A stretch of DNA of 24,210 bases, taken from the NCBI GenBank assembly GCA_937874275.1, contig CALNAU010000025.1:1-24210 (forward strand), given 5' to 3'. This document shows positions 15,798 through 23,057 of the stretch, one piece after another. The position numbers and the translations under genes were made by a program. Below the pieces are notes generated by a model. That model worked only from the letters and a program-made list of their open reading frames with translations, searched no databases and was not told the origin of the DNA. This DNA is from an uncultured Clostridia bacterium (GTDB lineage Bacteria > Bacillota > Clostridia > Christensenellales > Aristaeellaceae). How positions within the stretch are numbered: the first letter of the stretch is position 1; every line of letters begins with the position of its first letter.

Positions 15798-17150
15798 TTA
15801 GGTCGCGGTTTGCTTGACGGGAGGAGACTCGGCATCCTTTGCCGTAAAAGCGGTCTCACCCGACGCGTCTCTGTCCACCACCTTGCTGGGCAGGCACACC
15901 ACCATGCGGGTACCCACGCCTTCACGGGAGATGACCTGGAAATACCCCTTGTGCCGGTCCACAATCCACTTGGCGATGGACAGCCCCAGCCCGGTGCCGC
16001 CGGTGTTGCGGGCGCGGGCGGGATCGGCGCGGTAAAAGCGTTCAAAGATATGGGGAATATCGGACGCGGCGATGCCGGCGCCGTTGTCCTGCACGGCAAA
16101 GCAGGGCACGCCCTTGTCATCCACAAAGCTGCGCAAGGTGATGGGGGCATCGGCGGCGGAATACTTGGCCGCGTTGTCGCACAGGATGCGGACAGCCTGC
16201 TTGAGCTGCACCGGGTCTCCCACAGCGGGTACCACCTCATCGGCCTGCAGGCGCCAGACATGGTTTTTGTCAATCATGGCGTACTCCTCGTACACCTCGC
16301 GCATCAGTTTGGACAAATCCATAGGCTTTAACTTGGGCTGATTGCGCCCGGCATCGCCCCGCGCCAGGAAGAGCAGCTGCTCCACCAACTGCTGCATGTT
16401 GTCCGCCTCGCTGCGGATGGCCGCGATGCTCTCACTCAAGACCTTGGGGTCTTCTTTGCCCCAGCGGTCCAGCATGTCCCCATACCCGCGGATGACGGAG
16501 ATGGGTGTGCGCAGCTCGTGGGAGGCATCGGACACGAAACGGATTTGCTGCCGATAGTTTTCGTGCATGCGGGTGAGCAGGTTGTTGACGGCGTTTTCCA
16601 GCCCAATCAAATCACTGTCGCCGGTGGACAGCCTGGCATCCGGCGCGGACGGGCTGATAGCCGCGATGGCGTCCTCCAGGTCGTGGTACTTCTGCTCATC
16701 AAAGGTGGCATGGCTGAGCTGCTCGGCGGTCTCGCTCATCTGATGCAGGGGGCTTAGCAGGCGCATGGTGCGCTTGCGGCCTTCGCGCCAGCTGATGAGC
16801 AGAATGATGCCCTGGGTGACCAGACACACCTTGCCGAAGTCCGACACAATGGTCAGAAAGCTGCCCGCGGCCACGCGGTGCACCTCGCCGCCGTCCAGGG
16901 AGAACATGTACTCCACCGACTCAATCAGCTGCCGGCCGCTGGCGCCGTCCAGCCACTGCAGGCTGCGCTGCAGCTGCGGCTGCCAGAGGCTGCCCAGCAT
17001 TTGCCGCTCCATCGCGTAGACCCAGCCCAGTAATACGGCCAGCACAATCAAGCCGTCCACAAGCAGCAGCGTCCAGAACATGCTGAATACCTGGCTGCGG
17101 TTGATGCGCCGGGCGATGGAGGTCATCCGGCGGCTTTCCTTAGGTTTCAT
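15798..17150 (-). CDS. Sensor histidine kinase (HisKA/HATPase)
   Basis: The protein has 450 residues. A first membrane helix (about 21-45) and a second (about 100-121) bracket a short extracytoplasmic loop of about 50 residues with no recognisable sensor fold. A linker then leads to the dimerisation helix with phosphoacceptor H211 in S-D-A-S-H-E-L-R-T-P. The ATP-binding domain shows the N box (L-C-D-N-A-A-K-Y-S), G1 (D-N-G-A-G-I) followed by F-E-R-F-Y-R, and G2 (G-G-T-G-L-G-L-S). The ATG at 17150 follows GGAGGACAGGC and lies inside the end of the regulator gene (11-nt overlap), so the pair is cotranslated. It should phosphorylate the response regulator encoded just upstream. The signal is unknown; the small loop suggests sensing in or at the membrane, perhaps with the DUF4342 protein. 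Confidence 0.95.
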   Translation of the reverse strand: MKPKESRRMTSIARRINRSQVFSMFWTLLLVDGLIVLAVLLGWVYAMERQMLGSLWQPQLQRSLQWLDGASGRQLIESVEYMFSLDGGEVHRVAAGSFLTIVSDFGKVCLVTQGIILLISWREGRKRTMRLLSPLHQMSETAEQLSHATFDEQKYHDLEDAIAAISPSAPDARLSTGDSDLIGLENAVNNLLTRMHENYRQQIRFVSDASHELRTPISVIRGYGDMLDRWGKEDPKVLSESIAAIRSEADNMQQLVEQLLFLARGDAGRNQPKLKPMDLSKLMREVYEEYAMIDKNHVWRLQADEVVPAVGDPVQLKQAVRILCDNAAKYSAADAPITLRSFVDDKGVPCFAVQDNGAGIAASDIPHIFERFYRADPARARNTGGTGLGLSIAKWIVDRHKGYFQVISREGVGTRMVVCLPSKVVDRDASGETAFTAKDAESPPVKQTAT

Positions 17151-17823
17151 GCCTGTCCTCCCGCAGCGTGTACCCCACGCCGCGCACGGTGTGCAGCAGC
17201 TTGATGCCAAAGGCCTCATCAATTTTGCCGCGCAGGTAGCGGATATACACATCGACGATGTTGGTTTCGCCCAGGTAGTCGTAGCCCCATACCTTTTCCA
17301 TCAGCGCCTCGCGTGTGAGCACGATGGACTGGTTCTCCATCAGGTGCTGCAGGAGCGAAAACTCGCGCCCGGTCAGCTCCACAGGCGTGCCGTTTACGCT
17401 GACGGCATGGCGGGCGATGTCCATCTGAAGGGGCCCCACGTTCAGCATGGGCAGGGTGGTGGTCTGCTTTTTGCGCAGCGCCGTGCGGATGCGCGCCAGC
17501 AATTCTTCTATAGAAAAGGGCTTGGTGATATAGTCGTCCGCGCCCATATCAAGGCCCGTCACCTTGTCCATCACGGCATCGCGCGCCGTGAGCATGATGA
17601 CGGGTAAATCACTTTGCTTGCGCAGCCTGCGCAGCACCTCCAGGCCATTGAGGCCGGGCAGCATGATATCCAGCAGCAACAAATCCCATCCGCCCTTTTC
17701 GGCCAGCTCCAGCCCCGTGCGGCCATCCTCCGCCTTGATGACGGTGTAGCCTTCGTGGGTGAGCTCCAGCTCAATGAAACGGGCGATTTTCTGTTCGTCC
17801 TCAATTAACAGGATGGTCTGCAT
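17140..17823 (-). CDS. OmpR/PhoB-family response regulator
   Basis: The protein has 227 residues. The receiver domain shows the acidic pocket E8-D9, phosphoacceptor D52 in L-L-L-L-D-I-M-L-P, T77 and K99 in I-T-K-P-F. A winged-helix DNA-binding domain fills residues about 128-225, with L-T-G-R-E-F-S-L-L and the recognition-helix region leading to V-D-V-Y-I-R-Y-L-R-G-K-I-D. GGAAGGA precedes the ATG. It starts 15 nt after the DUF4342 gene and overlaps the kinase gene by 11 nt. OmpR-family regulators usually bind direct repeats spaced 11 bp; such repeats are present upstream of this operon at 18409-18447. Confidence 0.96.
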   Translation of the reverse strand: MQTILLIEDEQKIARFIELELTHEGYTVIKAEDGRTGLELAEKGGWDLLLLDIMLPGLNGLEVLRRLRKQSDLPVIMLTARDAVMDKVTGLDMGADDYITKPFSIEELLARIRTALRKKQTTTLPMLNVGPLQMDIARHAVSVNGTPVELTGREFSLLQHLMENQSIVLTREALMEKVWGYDYLGETNIVDVYIRYLRGKIDEAFGIKLLHTVRGVGYTLREDRHET

Positions 17824-17838
17824 GCTGTGTTCCTTCCA

Positions 17839-18351
17839 CTAATTCTTGTTCTGATCCCGGGTGCCCGTCTTGATGTTCTCGGCCACGTCGGCGGCCTTGT
17901 CCATTACGCGGTTGACGCCGTCCACCCCGTTGGCGCCCTTGAAGCGATAGGTCACCCCCAGGAAGAGGCTGACCGCCATCACTGGGATGGTAACCCAAAA
18001 GGCGAAGCCGAGCAACAACAAAAACGCCATCAAAGGCAGGGTGAAGAGCGGCTTGCGGCGTCGGGATACCTCCAGCTCGATGCGGTTGATGCGGTTGATG
18101 CCGCTGGCCAGCGTCTCCAACAGGCGGATGACGATACCCTTGGTGCTGTCGTCGGCGCGGGGCTGCTCCGGCCGCGGCTCCTGCCGGGTGGTGAAGCTGG
18201 CCGACCCCTCCTCCTGGATTTTGCCTTCCTTCTCCAGATACACCAAAGCGTCCAGCAAATCCCAGTCGCTGGCCTCCAACGCAGCCTTGGCATCCTCATA
18301 GGACACATTTACCTTCTCACGCAGCTTTTCTACCATTTCGAAATGATCCAT
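17839..18351 (-). CDS. DUF4342 (UBA-like) membrane protein
   Basis: The protein has 170 residues. Residues about 6-45 form a small helical UBA/TS-N-like domain (V-E-K-L-R-E-K-V-N-V-S-Y-E-D-A-K-A-A-L-E). A polar linker follows, then a conserved G-I-V-I-R-L-L-E-T-L-A-S-G-I-N-R-I-N segment, a basic stretch R-R-R-K and one or two membrane helices (about 105-135). This matches what I know of DUF4342 proteins, which often lie beside two-component systems in Firmicutes; their function is not established. AAGGAGG lies 7 nt before the ATG. It is the first gene of the operon with the regulator and kinase. I infer a membrane accessory factor for signalling, perhaps in envelope stress. Confidence 0.85.
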   Translation of the reverse strand: MDHFEMVEKLREKVNVSYEDAKAALEASDWDLLDALVYLEKEGKIQEEGSASFTTRQEPRPEQPRADDSTKGIVIRLLETLASGINRINRIELEVSRRRKPLFTLPLMAFLLLLGFAFWVTIPVMAVSLFLGVTYRFKGANGVDGVNRVMDKAADVAENIKTGTRDQNKN

Positions 18352-18388
18352 ATCGTACCTCCTTAGGGGACGTGACTTTCATGTTTCA

Positions 18389-18399
18389 ACCATAGCATA
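18389..18399 (-). promoter_or_regulatory. Candidate -10 region of the DUF4342/two-component operon
   Basis: Overlapping TATGCT (18399-18394) and TATGGT (18394-18389) are the best -10 candidates on the minus strand. Neither has a recognisable -35 at 16-18 bp, which is what an activator-dependent promoter would show. Confidence 0.45.
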
Positions 18400-18408
18400 C
18401 CCCGGCCA

Positions 18409-18447
18409 GATTAAACAGGCAGAGGGGATAGATTAAGATGGGATTAA
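18409..18447 (-). promoter_or_regulatory. Three phased TTAATC repeats, probable response-regulator binding site
   Basis: On the minus strand TTAATC occurs at 18447-18442, 18436-18431 and 18414-18409. The spacings are 11 and 22 bp, one and two helical turns. Direct hexamers at 11-bp steps are the hallmark of PhoB/OmpR-type sites. The last copy overlaps the -35 area of the candidate promoter. The expected fourth copy in register (about 18420-18425) is absent. Confidence 0.55.
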
Positions 18448-18449
18448 AA

Positions 18450-18485
18450 GAGCGGGGACTGTTGTGAACAATGCACAACAGCCCC
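18450..18485 (-). terminator. Intrinsic terminator after the sulfatase-like gene
   Basis: GGGG-CTGTTGTG (18485-18474, minus strand) pairs with CACAACAG-CCCC (18466-18454, one bulged T), around a 7-nt loop. The tail is GCTCTTTT. It lies 77 nt after the stop of the leftward sulfatase-like gene; its T-rich tail runs into the TTAATC repeats. Confidence 0.75.
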
Positions 18486-18562
18486 AATATTTGAAGTCTC
18501 ACAACCCAGGACACAATTTCACGCAATTTGTCCCGATGGTGGTGCTTTTTGGTGCGCGCTCA

Positions 18563-20560
18563 TTACGGAATGTACGGTGGGAGTAAAGGCTCTTCCACCA
18601 TGGTCCAATTGGCGAAGTCCCGTGCGTTTTCCGCAATTTCAAATATCTGCAGGCGCCGGGGACTGCCCTGGGACTCCACGACCAGATAGTACTGGTATCT
18701 GGGGTCCTTGGCATCGGGCGGCACATCAAAGTAGCTTTGTCCCAATTGCTCATAAGGCAACCCCGCGGCTTTATAAATGGTAGCCCGGAAGTTATTGCTG
18801 GAAACCGGGGCGGTACTCCTTTGCAACGGTGTGTCGGCAGAGCCGCTGGGTTTGACGAACAGGCCGGTGGTAATCGCGTTTTGCAGCGGGGAGATGTCAT
18901 CCACCCTTGCCCCATGATCCCCGGTGATGATGATGGTCGCGTCTTGGTAGAGCCCAAGCGCTTTGAGCTGGTCCAGGTATTCGTATACGATGTGGAAACT
19001 GCCCTTTGTTTGGGTGAGGACGTTGGCTTCGTTGTTCGGCAATGGCTGCGCCTGCTCTCCCATATTGAAGGGCGCATGAGAGCCGTTGAGGTGGATGAAG
19101 GTGAAACTCTTTTCGCGGTCATCAACGGACAAACGCTTGCTGCGCAATGTATCATAGAAATAGATATCGTCGGTTGTATGCGGTGCAGGGTCGGTGTCCT
19201 TGTTAATGACTTTGGAAAACTGGTCGGTGGAAGTCCAGAAGAATGGTTTGAACGTGATGGGCGCGTATCGGTATGCGGACAGCAGGATGAACTCCTTGAT
19301 AGCCGCCGAATGATTGACCGTCAGCTTGGCCACGGCGATGTTATCGGCAATCCCCTCCAAATCGGAAGGATTGGCATAGCCGAATCGCGGTTCGGTATAT
19401 AGCTTTACCTGGTAACCGTTCTCCCGGAGTCGCGGGAGGAAGGTGGAGGTCTTGTACGCTTCTGTCATAAAGCCGCTGGACGACCCTTCATACATAAAGA
19501 GACCGCCTGTTAACAGATTGCATACAGAGGGGAACGTGGCGCTGTACAAGGTAGTGTTGTTGGTGAAATAGGTAAATCCGTCAAGGCGGTCGAAATAGTC
19601 CGGGCTATCCGCGAGGACCATATCCAAATACTGATTGTCCAGTCGGTCCAGGATGATGACAATGATGTTCTCTTTTTCGGAAACCTCATACAGCCCGCCC
19701 GTGGAAAGATACTGTTCTGTTTCCGGTTGGTACTTACTGACCGTTCCCTGCAAAGCCACCATGGAAATTACCTGGATGACCACCAGCATCAGCGGAAGGA
19801 ACTTTGCCAGAAACGCCCACGCTTTCTTTCTGAAGTGGTAGAGCAGCAGAGGAATGCTCGTAATTGCTAACCAAGCCAGGAGGTTCAGCGTGAAATCAGT
19901 TTTATATAGGTTCCAGGCGATAAAGTCGCCCGTTAGCTGGCCTAACGAATTATTGAGGAAGTTGGCTTGCGCGTAGCTTGCCAGCAACAGACCAAAGAGC
20001 AGGGAAATCAGAAAATCGAAAACCTTTCCCCGAAAAACCGGGAGAACCACCGTCAATACCAGCGTGACAATCGCGGCAATGACGAGTAGGGATTTGAAGA
20101 TTTCGCTGATTCTGAAGGCAAAGGAGTCCAGATTCAACGCGTAAAGTTCGTACGGACCGAACACAACATAGGTGAATGCGATGCCCAGGCTCATGCAAAG
20201 GGCGATGACGAGCCGTTGGAGATAGGTGCGCTCATCATGCCATAGCGATGCCTGCCGCCGGGCAGGGGCCAAATGCTGCAGCGCGGCGAGCTGCGCCAAT
20301 TGCGTGGGTACCGGTGATGTTTGCTTTTTGGAGAACAGCTTAATGCGCCATTCAGCGAGCTTCACACGGATGTTGAGGAAGAACATGCGAATCCGGTTGA
20401 AGAATACACCGATTGTGATACCCAGTGTAATCACGACGGCAGAGACAATCTGGATTACATAGGTCGTGGTGGCCGGGTCGATATATGCCTGTGCGTTGAG
20501 CGGAAGCGTTACGCAAAGGATGAGGAAGGCGAATGCGCCCGCAATAAACGATGGAAGCAT
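18563..20560 (-). CDS. LtaS/sulfatase-like membrane phosphotransferase or hydrolase
   Basis: The protein has 665 residues. The start has a hydrophobic stretch followed by A-Y-I-D-P-A-T-T-T-Y-V-I-Q (25-37), a motif seen at the N-termini of many clostridial membrane proteins. Five or six helices follow up to about residue 270. The outer domain (about 295-620) is of the alkaline phosphatase/sulfatase superfamily: metal ligand D305 in V-I-I-L-D-R, a likely Thr/Ser nucleophile in S-A-T-F-P-S (340-345), H495 in N-G-S-H-A-P, and D548-H549 in I-T-G-D-H-G. This layout is that of lipoteichoic acid synthase and phosphoethanolamine or phosphoglycerol transferases. I infer transfer of a phospho-alcohol on an envelope polymer. 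It follows the YidC-TagF gene by a TGATG overlap and ends the operon. Confidence 0.88.
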   Translation of the reverse strand: MLPSFIAGAFAFLILCVTLPLNAQAYIDPATTTYVIQIVSAVVITLGITIGVFFNRIRMFFLNIRVKLAEWRIKLFSKKQTSPVPTQLAQLAALQHLAPARRQASLWHDERTYLQRLVIALCMSLGIAFTYVVFGPYELYALNLDSFAFRISEIFKSLLVIAAIVTLVLTVVLPVFRGKVFDFLISLLFGLLLASYAQANFLNNSLGQLTGDFIAWNLYKTDFTLNLLAWLAITSIPLLLYHFRKKAWAFLAKFLPLMLVVIQVISMVALQGTVSKYQPETEQYLSTGGLYEVSEKENIIVIILDRLDNQYLDMVLADSPDYFDRLDGFTYFTNNTTLYSATFPSVCNLLTGGLFMYEGSSSGFMTEAYKTSTFLPRLRENGYQVKLYTEPRFGYANPSDLEGIADNIAVAKLTVNHSAAIKEFILLSAYRYAPITFKPFFWTSTDQFSKVINKDTDPAPHTTDDIYFYDTLRSKRLSVDDREKSFTFIHLNGSHAPFNMGEQAQPLPNNEANVLTQTKGSFHIVYEYLDQLKALGLYQDATIIITGDHGARVDDISPLQNAITTGLFVKPSGSADTPLQRSTAPVSSNNFRATIYKAAGLPYEQLGQSYFDVPPDAKDPRYQYYLVVESQGSPRRLQIFEIAENARDFANWTMVEEPLLPPYIP

Positions 20561-22842
20561 CAGACGGACCTGCTTTCTTCAAGGGCATGCTCAATATCGT
20601 TCAATATGCTGAGCAGCATTTCGCCCTTTGTTTCATTGATGAGTTCGCTTTGGGGCACTGCTTGTTTGAGTACACCGCTGATGACCTGGGACTGCTCCCG
20701 CCCCTGAAAATACGCAAGCATGCGGGTGTCCAGTGTGCTCAACAGCTTTGCATCCGGGTCTTCAATTGGTGCCGCTCCAGGTGCCTGGTTGCGCGCCGCG
20801 CTTACCTCCGCCAGGCGATGGATGATGTATTCCCCACCACCGCGTGCCCCGTCTCCTATGTCATAAATATTTTTCTGCACGACCTGCGTGATATGCTCCC
20901 GATACCATGCCTCCTGCGCAAACAGTTTATCAATCACCTCGGGCAAGCTGCTCAGGTTCTCCACATCAACGGATACGCCGATTTCGTCCCGCAGGGACAG
21001 GTCCAAAGGAACCGCCTGGATGCGCGTGTATTCCGGGTTCATGACTTTCATGGGTGTATTGATAAAAAGTGAAGGTTTCTTTGTTGCGTACGAGAATTCA
21101 TGCGCGATTGATGACCAGTCCGTAATGACCAGGTCAGCTGTGTAGACTGTTTCGCTGGAGGAAAAATCGGTCTGGATGATGAAGTTCTCCCCAATTTCAT
21201 GTGAATAGGTATCAAGGATTTTCTGGATTTTCTGCGGAAACCTCTTGATGAATTCCGGATGCGGCCGGATGATAATCTTGTAACCTAAGCCAAGCAGGGG
21301 CCTTACGGTTTCGTCCAGGCAGTATTCCAGCAGGTTGTCCTTCTGCCAAGAAGGAGCGATGAGGATGGTTGGGGTGCTGTTCCTAATGTGGCTGATTGCC
21401 TCAGCACTCTTGATCATGCTGTCCAGCAATGGAAAGCCGGTTTTAACCAGCTTTTTGGCCGGCAGCTGATACAATTCCTCCGTTTGCCGGATCTCCGTGA
21501 TATGGTTTGGGCCATAGCAGAAAATGGTGTCAAAATGATCCAACGCGCCTTTTTTGAGCATTAAGTGAAAGCTGGTCATCCCATGGTCCAAATACACATA
21601 CTCAATGTTCTTGCGCACCAAAGAGCGTTTTAGGTGGTATTTCTCCAAATCCGGCGTGGTCATCACAACCATATCCGCGTCCATCCGCATCATGAACTGG
21701 ATCAGCGCGATGGGGCCGACAAAGTACGTTTGCAGTTGCGGGTTCGTATTCTGAAAAATCTGGTCGTTCAAATCATTTGTCACATAGTGGATAACAATAT
21801 CAGAAGACGCAAGCACCTGCTCGATGAATCCCTTGAAGTACTTGTAAAAACCGCTTGCCTCTGAATAGAATACAAGCTGTTTGTTTTTCTGGGCGGAAAA
21901 GCGCTTCATGTCCGCTTTTTGCCGCTTTCGCATTTCCTTGCGCTCGGTTTGAAGCTTGGCTTTTTCTTCCTTGGTCAGCTTTGGTGCAACTGTTGCATAT
22001 TGAGAATCGATGTAATCCTTCGGGTTATAAATCCTGTTGCACAAATATAGAACCGGAATGGACAGCAAATTGCCGGCTATCCAGTACAGGCCAATACCCG
22101 CGGGGAGGATATATGCGAAAAAGGCGGAGAAAAGCACCAAAAAAATGGTCATGCCCCATTTGCTGAAAGTGCCTTGCTCGCGTTGGAGCACGTTATGCTT
22201 GTTCTGATATAGGCTGAGCAACAGGGCACTCAGGCCGGACAAAATGGGGTAGAGGACCGTGATGGATGTTAGCTGTGGAACCTGGGCCAAATTGGTGCCC
22301 AGGAAGTTCACATCCATATTGACAACCTGGCTCAAGCCTTCCAACCCACTGAATATTTCGGGGTTTTGCTGTGCCAGCTCCAGCACCTTCAGCTGCTGGC
22401 CTGAGCCAAGGCTCTCCAGGCTCACACCCAGGTAGGTCGTTGCCTGCTGTAGATACGCTTGTATAAGTTCGGGCTCAAACCGAAGCAGGTGCTGAAGCGG
22501 ATGATAGATGACGTTAATGAGCCCCAGAATCAGAGGGATTTGAAGCAACAGGGGCAGCATCCCCTTTAGGGTGCTATACCCTTCCTGCTTGAAGAGGGCT
22601 TTTTGTTCCTCCACAATCAGCGCGTTGTTCCCCATGTTGCGTTGCTTGATGTCCTCCAGCATGGGGCGCATTTTGACCATGATGATGGAGTTTTTCTGAG
22701 AAATCAGCGAAAGGGGAAACATGATCATTTTCGTCAGGAGTGTAAACAATAGAATGGATAAACCATAATCCTGCAGCAACCGGTAGCAGGCGTGCATCAA
22801 GTACCCCAGGGGGATTCCAAACACCGTGTTAATGATGTCCAT
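20560..22842 (-). CDS. YidC/Oxa1-like insertase domain fused to TagF-like CDP-glycerol glycerophosphotransferase
   Basis: The protein has 760 residues in one uninterrupted frame. Residues 1-275 resemble YidC/Oxa1: a first helix with the charged groove residue K38 before M-F-P-L, a cytoplasmic K/R-rich hairpin with E-E-Q-K-A-L-F-K-Q-E-G-Y (78-89), then L-P-L-L-L-Q-I-P-L (96-104) and late helices ending P-A-G-I-G-L-Y-W-I-A-G-N (247-258). An extra segment (about 122-190) enlarges the extracytoplasmic loop. A highly charged linker (288-320) leads to a PF04464-like domain (about 321-650) with D-H-G (419-421), R-P-H-P-E (526-530) and T-D-W-S-S (574-578). That domain polymerises polyol-phosphate chains of teichoic acids. 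A separate 110-residue tail follows. The ATG is preceded by GGGAGG. Whether the first domain inserts proteins or only anchors the transferase is open. Confidence 0.88.
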   Translation of the reverse strand: MDIINTVFGIPLGYLMHACYRLLQDYGLSILLFTLLTKMIMFPLSLISQKNSIIMVKMRPMLEDIKQRNMGNNALIVEEQKALFKQEGYSTLKGMLPLLLQIPLILGLINVIYHPLQHLLRFEPELIQAYLQQATTYLGVSLESLGSGQQLKVLELAQQNPEIFSGLEGLSQVVNMDVNFLGTNLAQVPQLTSITVLYPILSGLSALLLSLYQNKHNVLQREQGTFSKWGMTIFLVLFSAFFAYILPAGIGLYWIAGNLLSIPVLYLCNRIYNPKDYIDSQYATVAPKLTKEEKAKLQTERKEMRKRQKADMKRFSAQKNKQLVFYSEASGFYKYFKGFIEQVLASSDIVIHYVTNDLNDQIFQNTNPQLQTYFVGPIALIQFMMRMDADMVVMTTPDLEKYHLKRSLVRKNIEYVYLDHGMTSFHLMLKKGALDHFDTIFCYGPNHITEIRQTEELYQLPAKKLVKTGFPLLDSMIKSAEAISHIRNSTPTILIAPSWQKDNLLEYCLDETVRPLLGLGYKIIIRPHPEFIKRFPQKIQKILDTYSHEIGENFIIQTDFSSSETVYTADLVITDWSSIAHEFSYATKKPSLFINTPMKVMNPEYTRIQAVPLDLSLRDEIGVSVDVENLSSLPEVIDKLFAQEAWYREHITQVVQKNIYDIGDGARGGGEYIIHRLAEVSAARNQAPGAAPIEDPDAKLLSTLDTRMLAYFQGREQSQVISGVLKQAVPQSELINETKGEMLLSILNDIEHALEESRSV

Positions 22843-22866
22843 ACGAAGTGGCCTCCCAAATTCTCA

Positions 22867-22881
22867 GATGGCCAGGCCATC
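22867..22881. repeat. Perfect 15-bp palindrome in the YidC-TagF leader
   Basis: GATGGCC-A-GGCCATC lies 24 nt upstream of the start codon and just before the GGGAGG ribosome binding site. As RNA it could only form a tight, unlikely hairpin, so an operator for a dimeric protein is the more natural reading. Confidence 0.5.
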
Positions 22882-22900
22882 AAATAAAAACTGCGCACCA

Positions 22901-22977
22901 ACAAATGATGCCCAATTTCCGAAATAGTTTATCATAGACGCTCGTATTAATCAAAACGTTGCGCCCGAATCATTTGT
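22901..22977. repeat. 9-bp inverted repeat flanking the YidC-TagF promoter
   Basis: ACAAATGAT (22901-22909) and its exact complement ATCATTTGT (22969-22977) face each other 59 bp apart, on both sides of the leftward promoter and just before the rightward one. This could be a pair of operator half-sites or chance in an AT-rich stretch. Confidence 0.3.
22926..22954 (-). promoter_or_regulatory. Promoter of the YidC-TagF/sulfatase-like operon
   Basis: On the minus strand TTGATT (22954-22949) and TAAACT (22931-22926) are 17 bp apart. Transcription would start near 22919, giving a leader of about 77 nt that contains the 15-bp palindrome. Confidence 0.55.
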
Positions 22978-22995
22978 CAGAAATTTTACCAAACC

Positions 22996-23024
22996 TTGAC
23001 GCAAAATTTACACTTGGCTACAAT
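22996..23024 (+). promoter_or_regulatory. Promoter of the LicC/LicA-like gene
   Basis: TTGACG (22996-23001) and TACAAT (23019-23024) are exactly 17 bp apart, each one base from consensus. Transcription should start near 23031, about 27 nt before the ATG. Confidence 0.75.
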
Positions 23025-23057
23025 ACCTGAAGAACAAAGCGAAAGGTTCAACAGGGA

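Noticed and set aside
18509..18533. Imperfect hairpin GGACA-(C)-AATT / AATT-TGTCC after the sulfatase-like gene
   Set aside because: No T tract on either strand; the stronger hairpin at 18454-18485 better explains termination.
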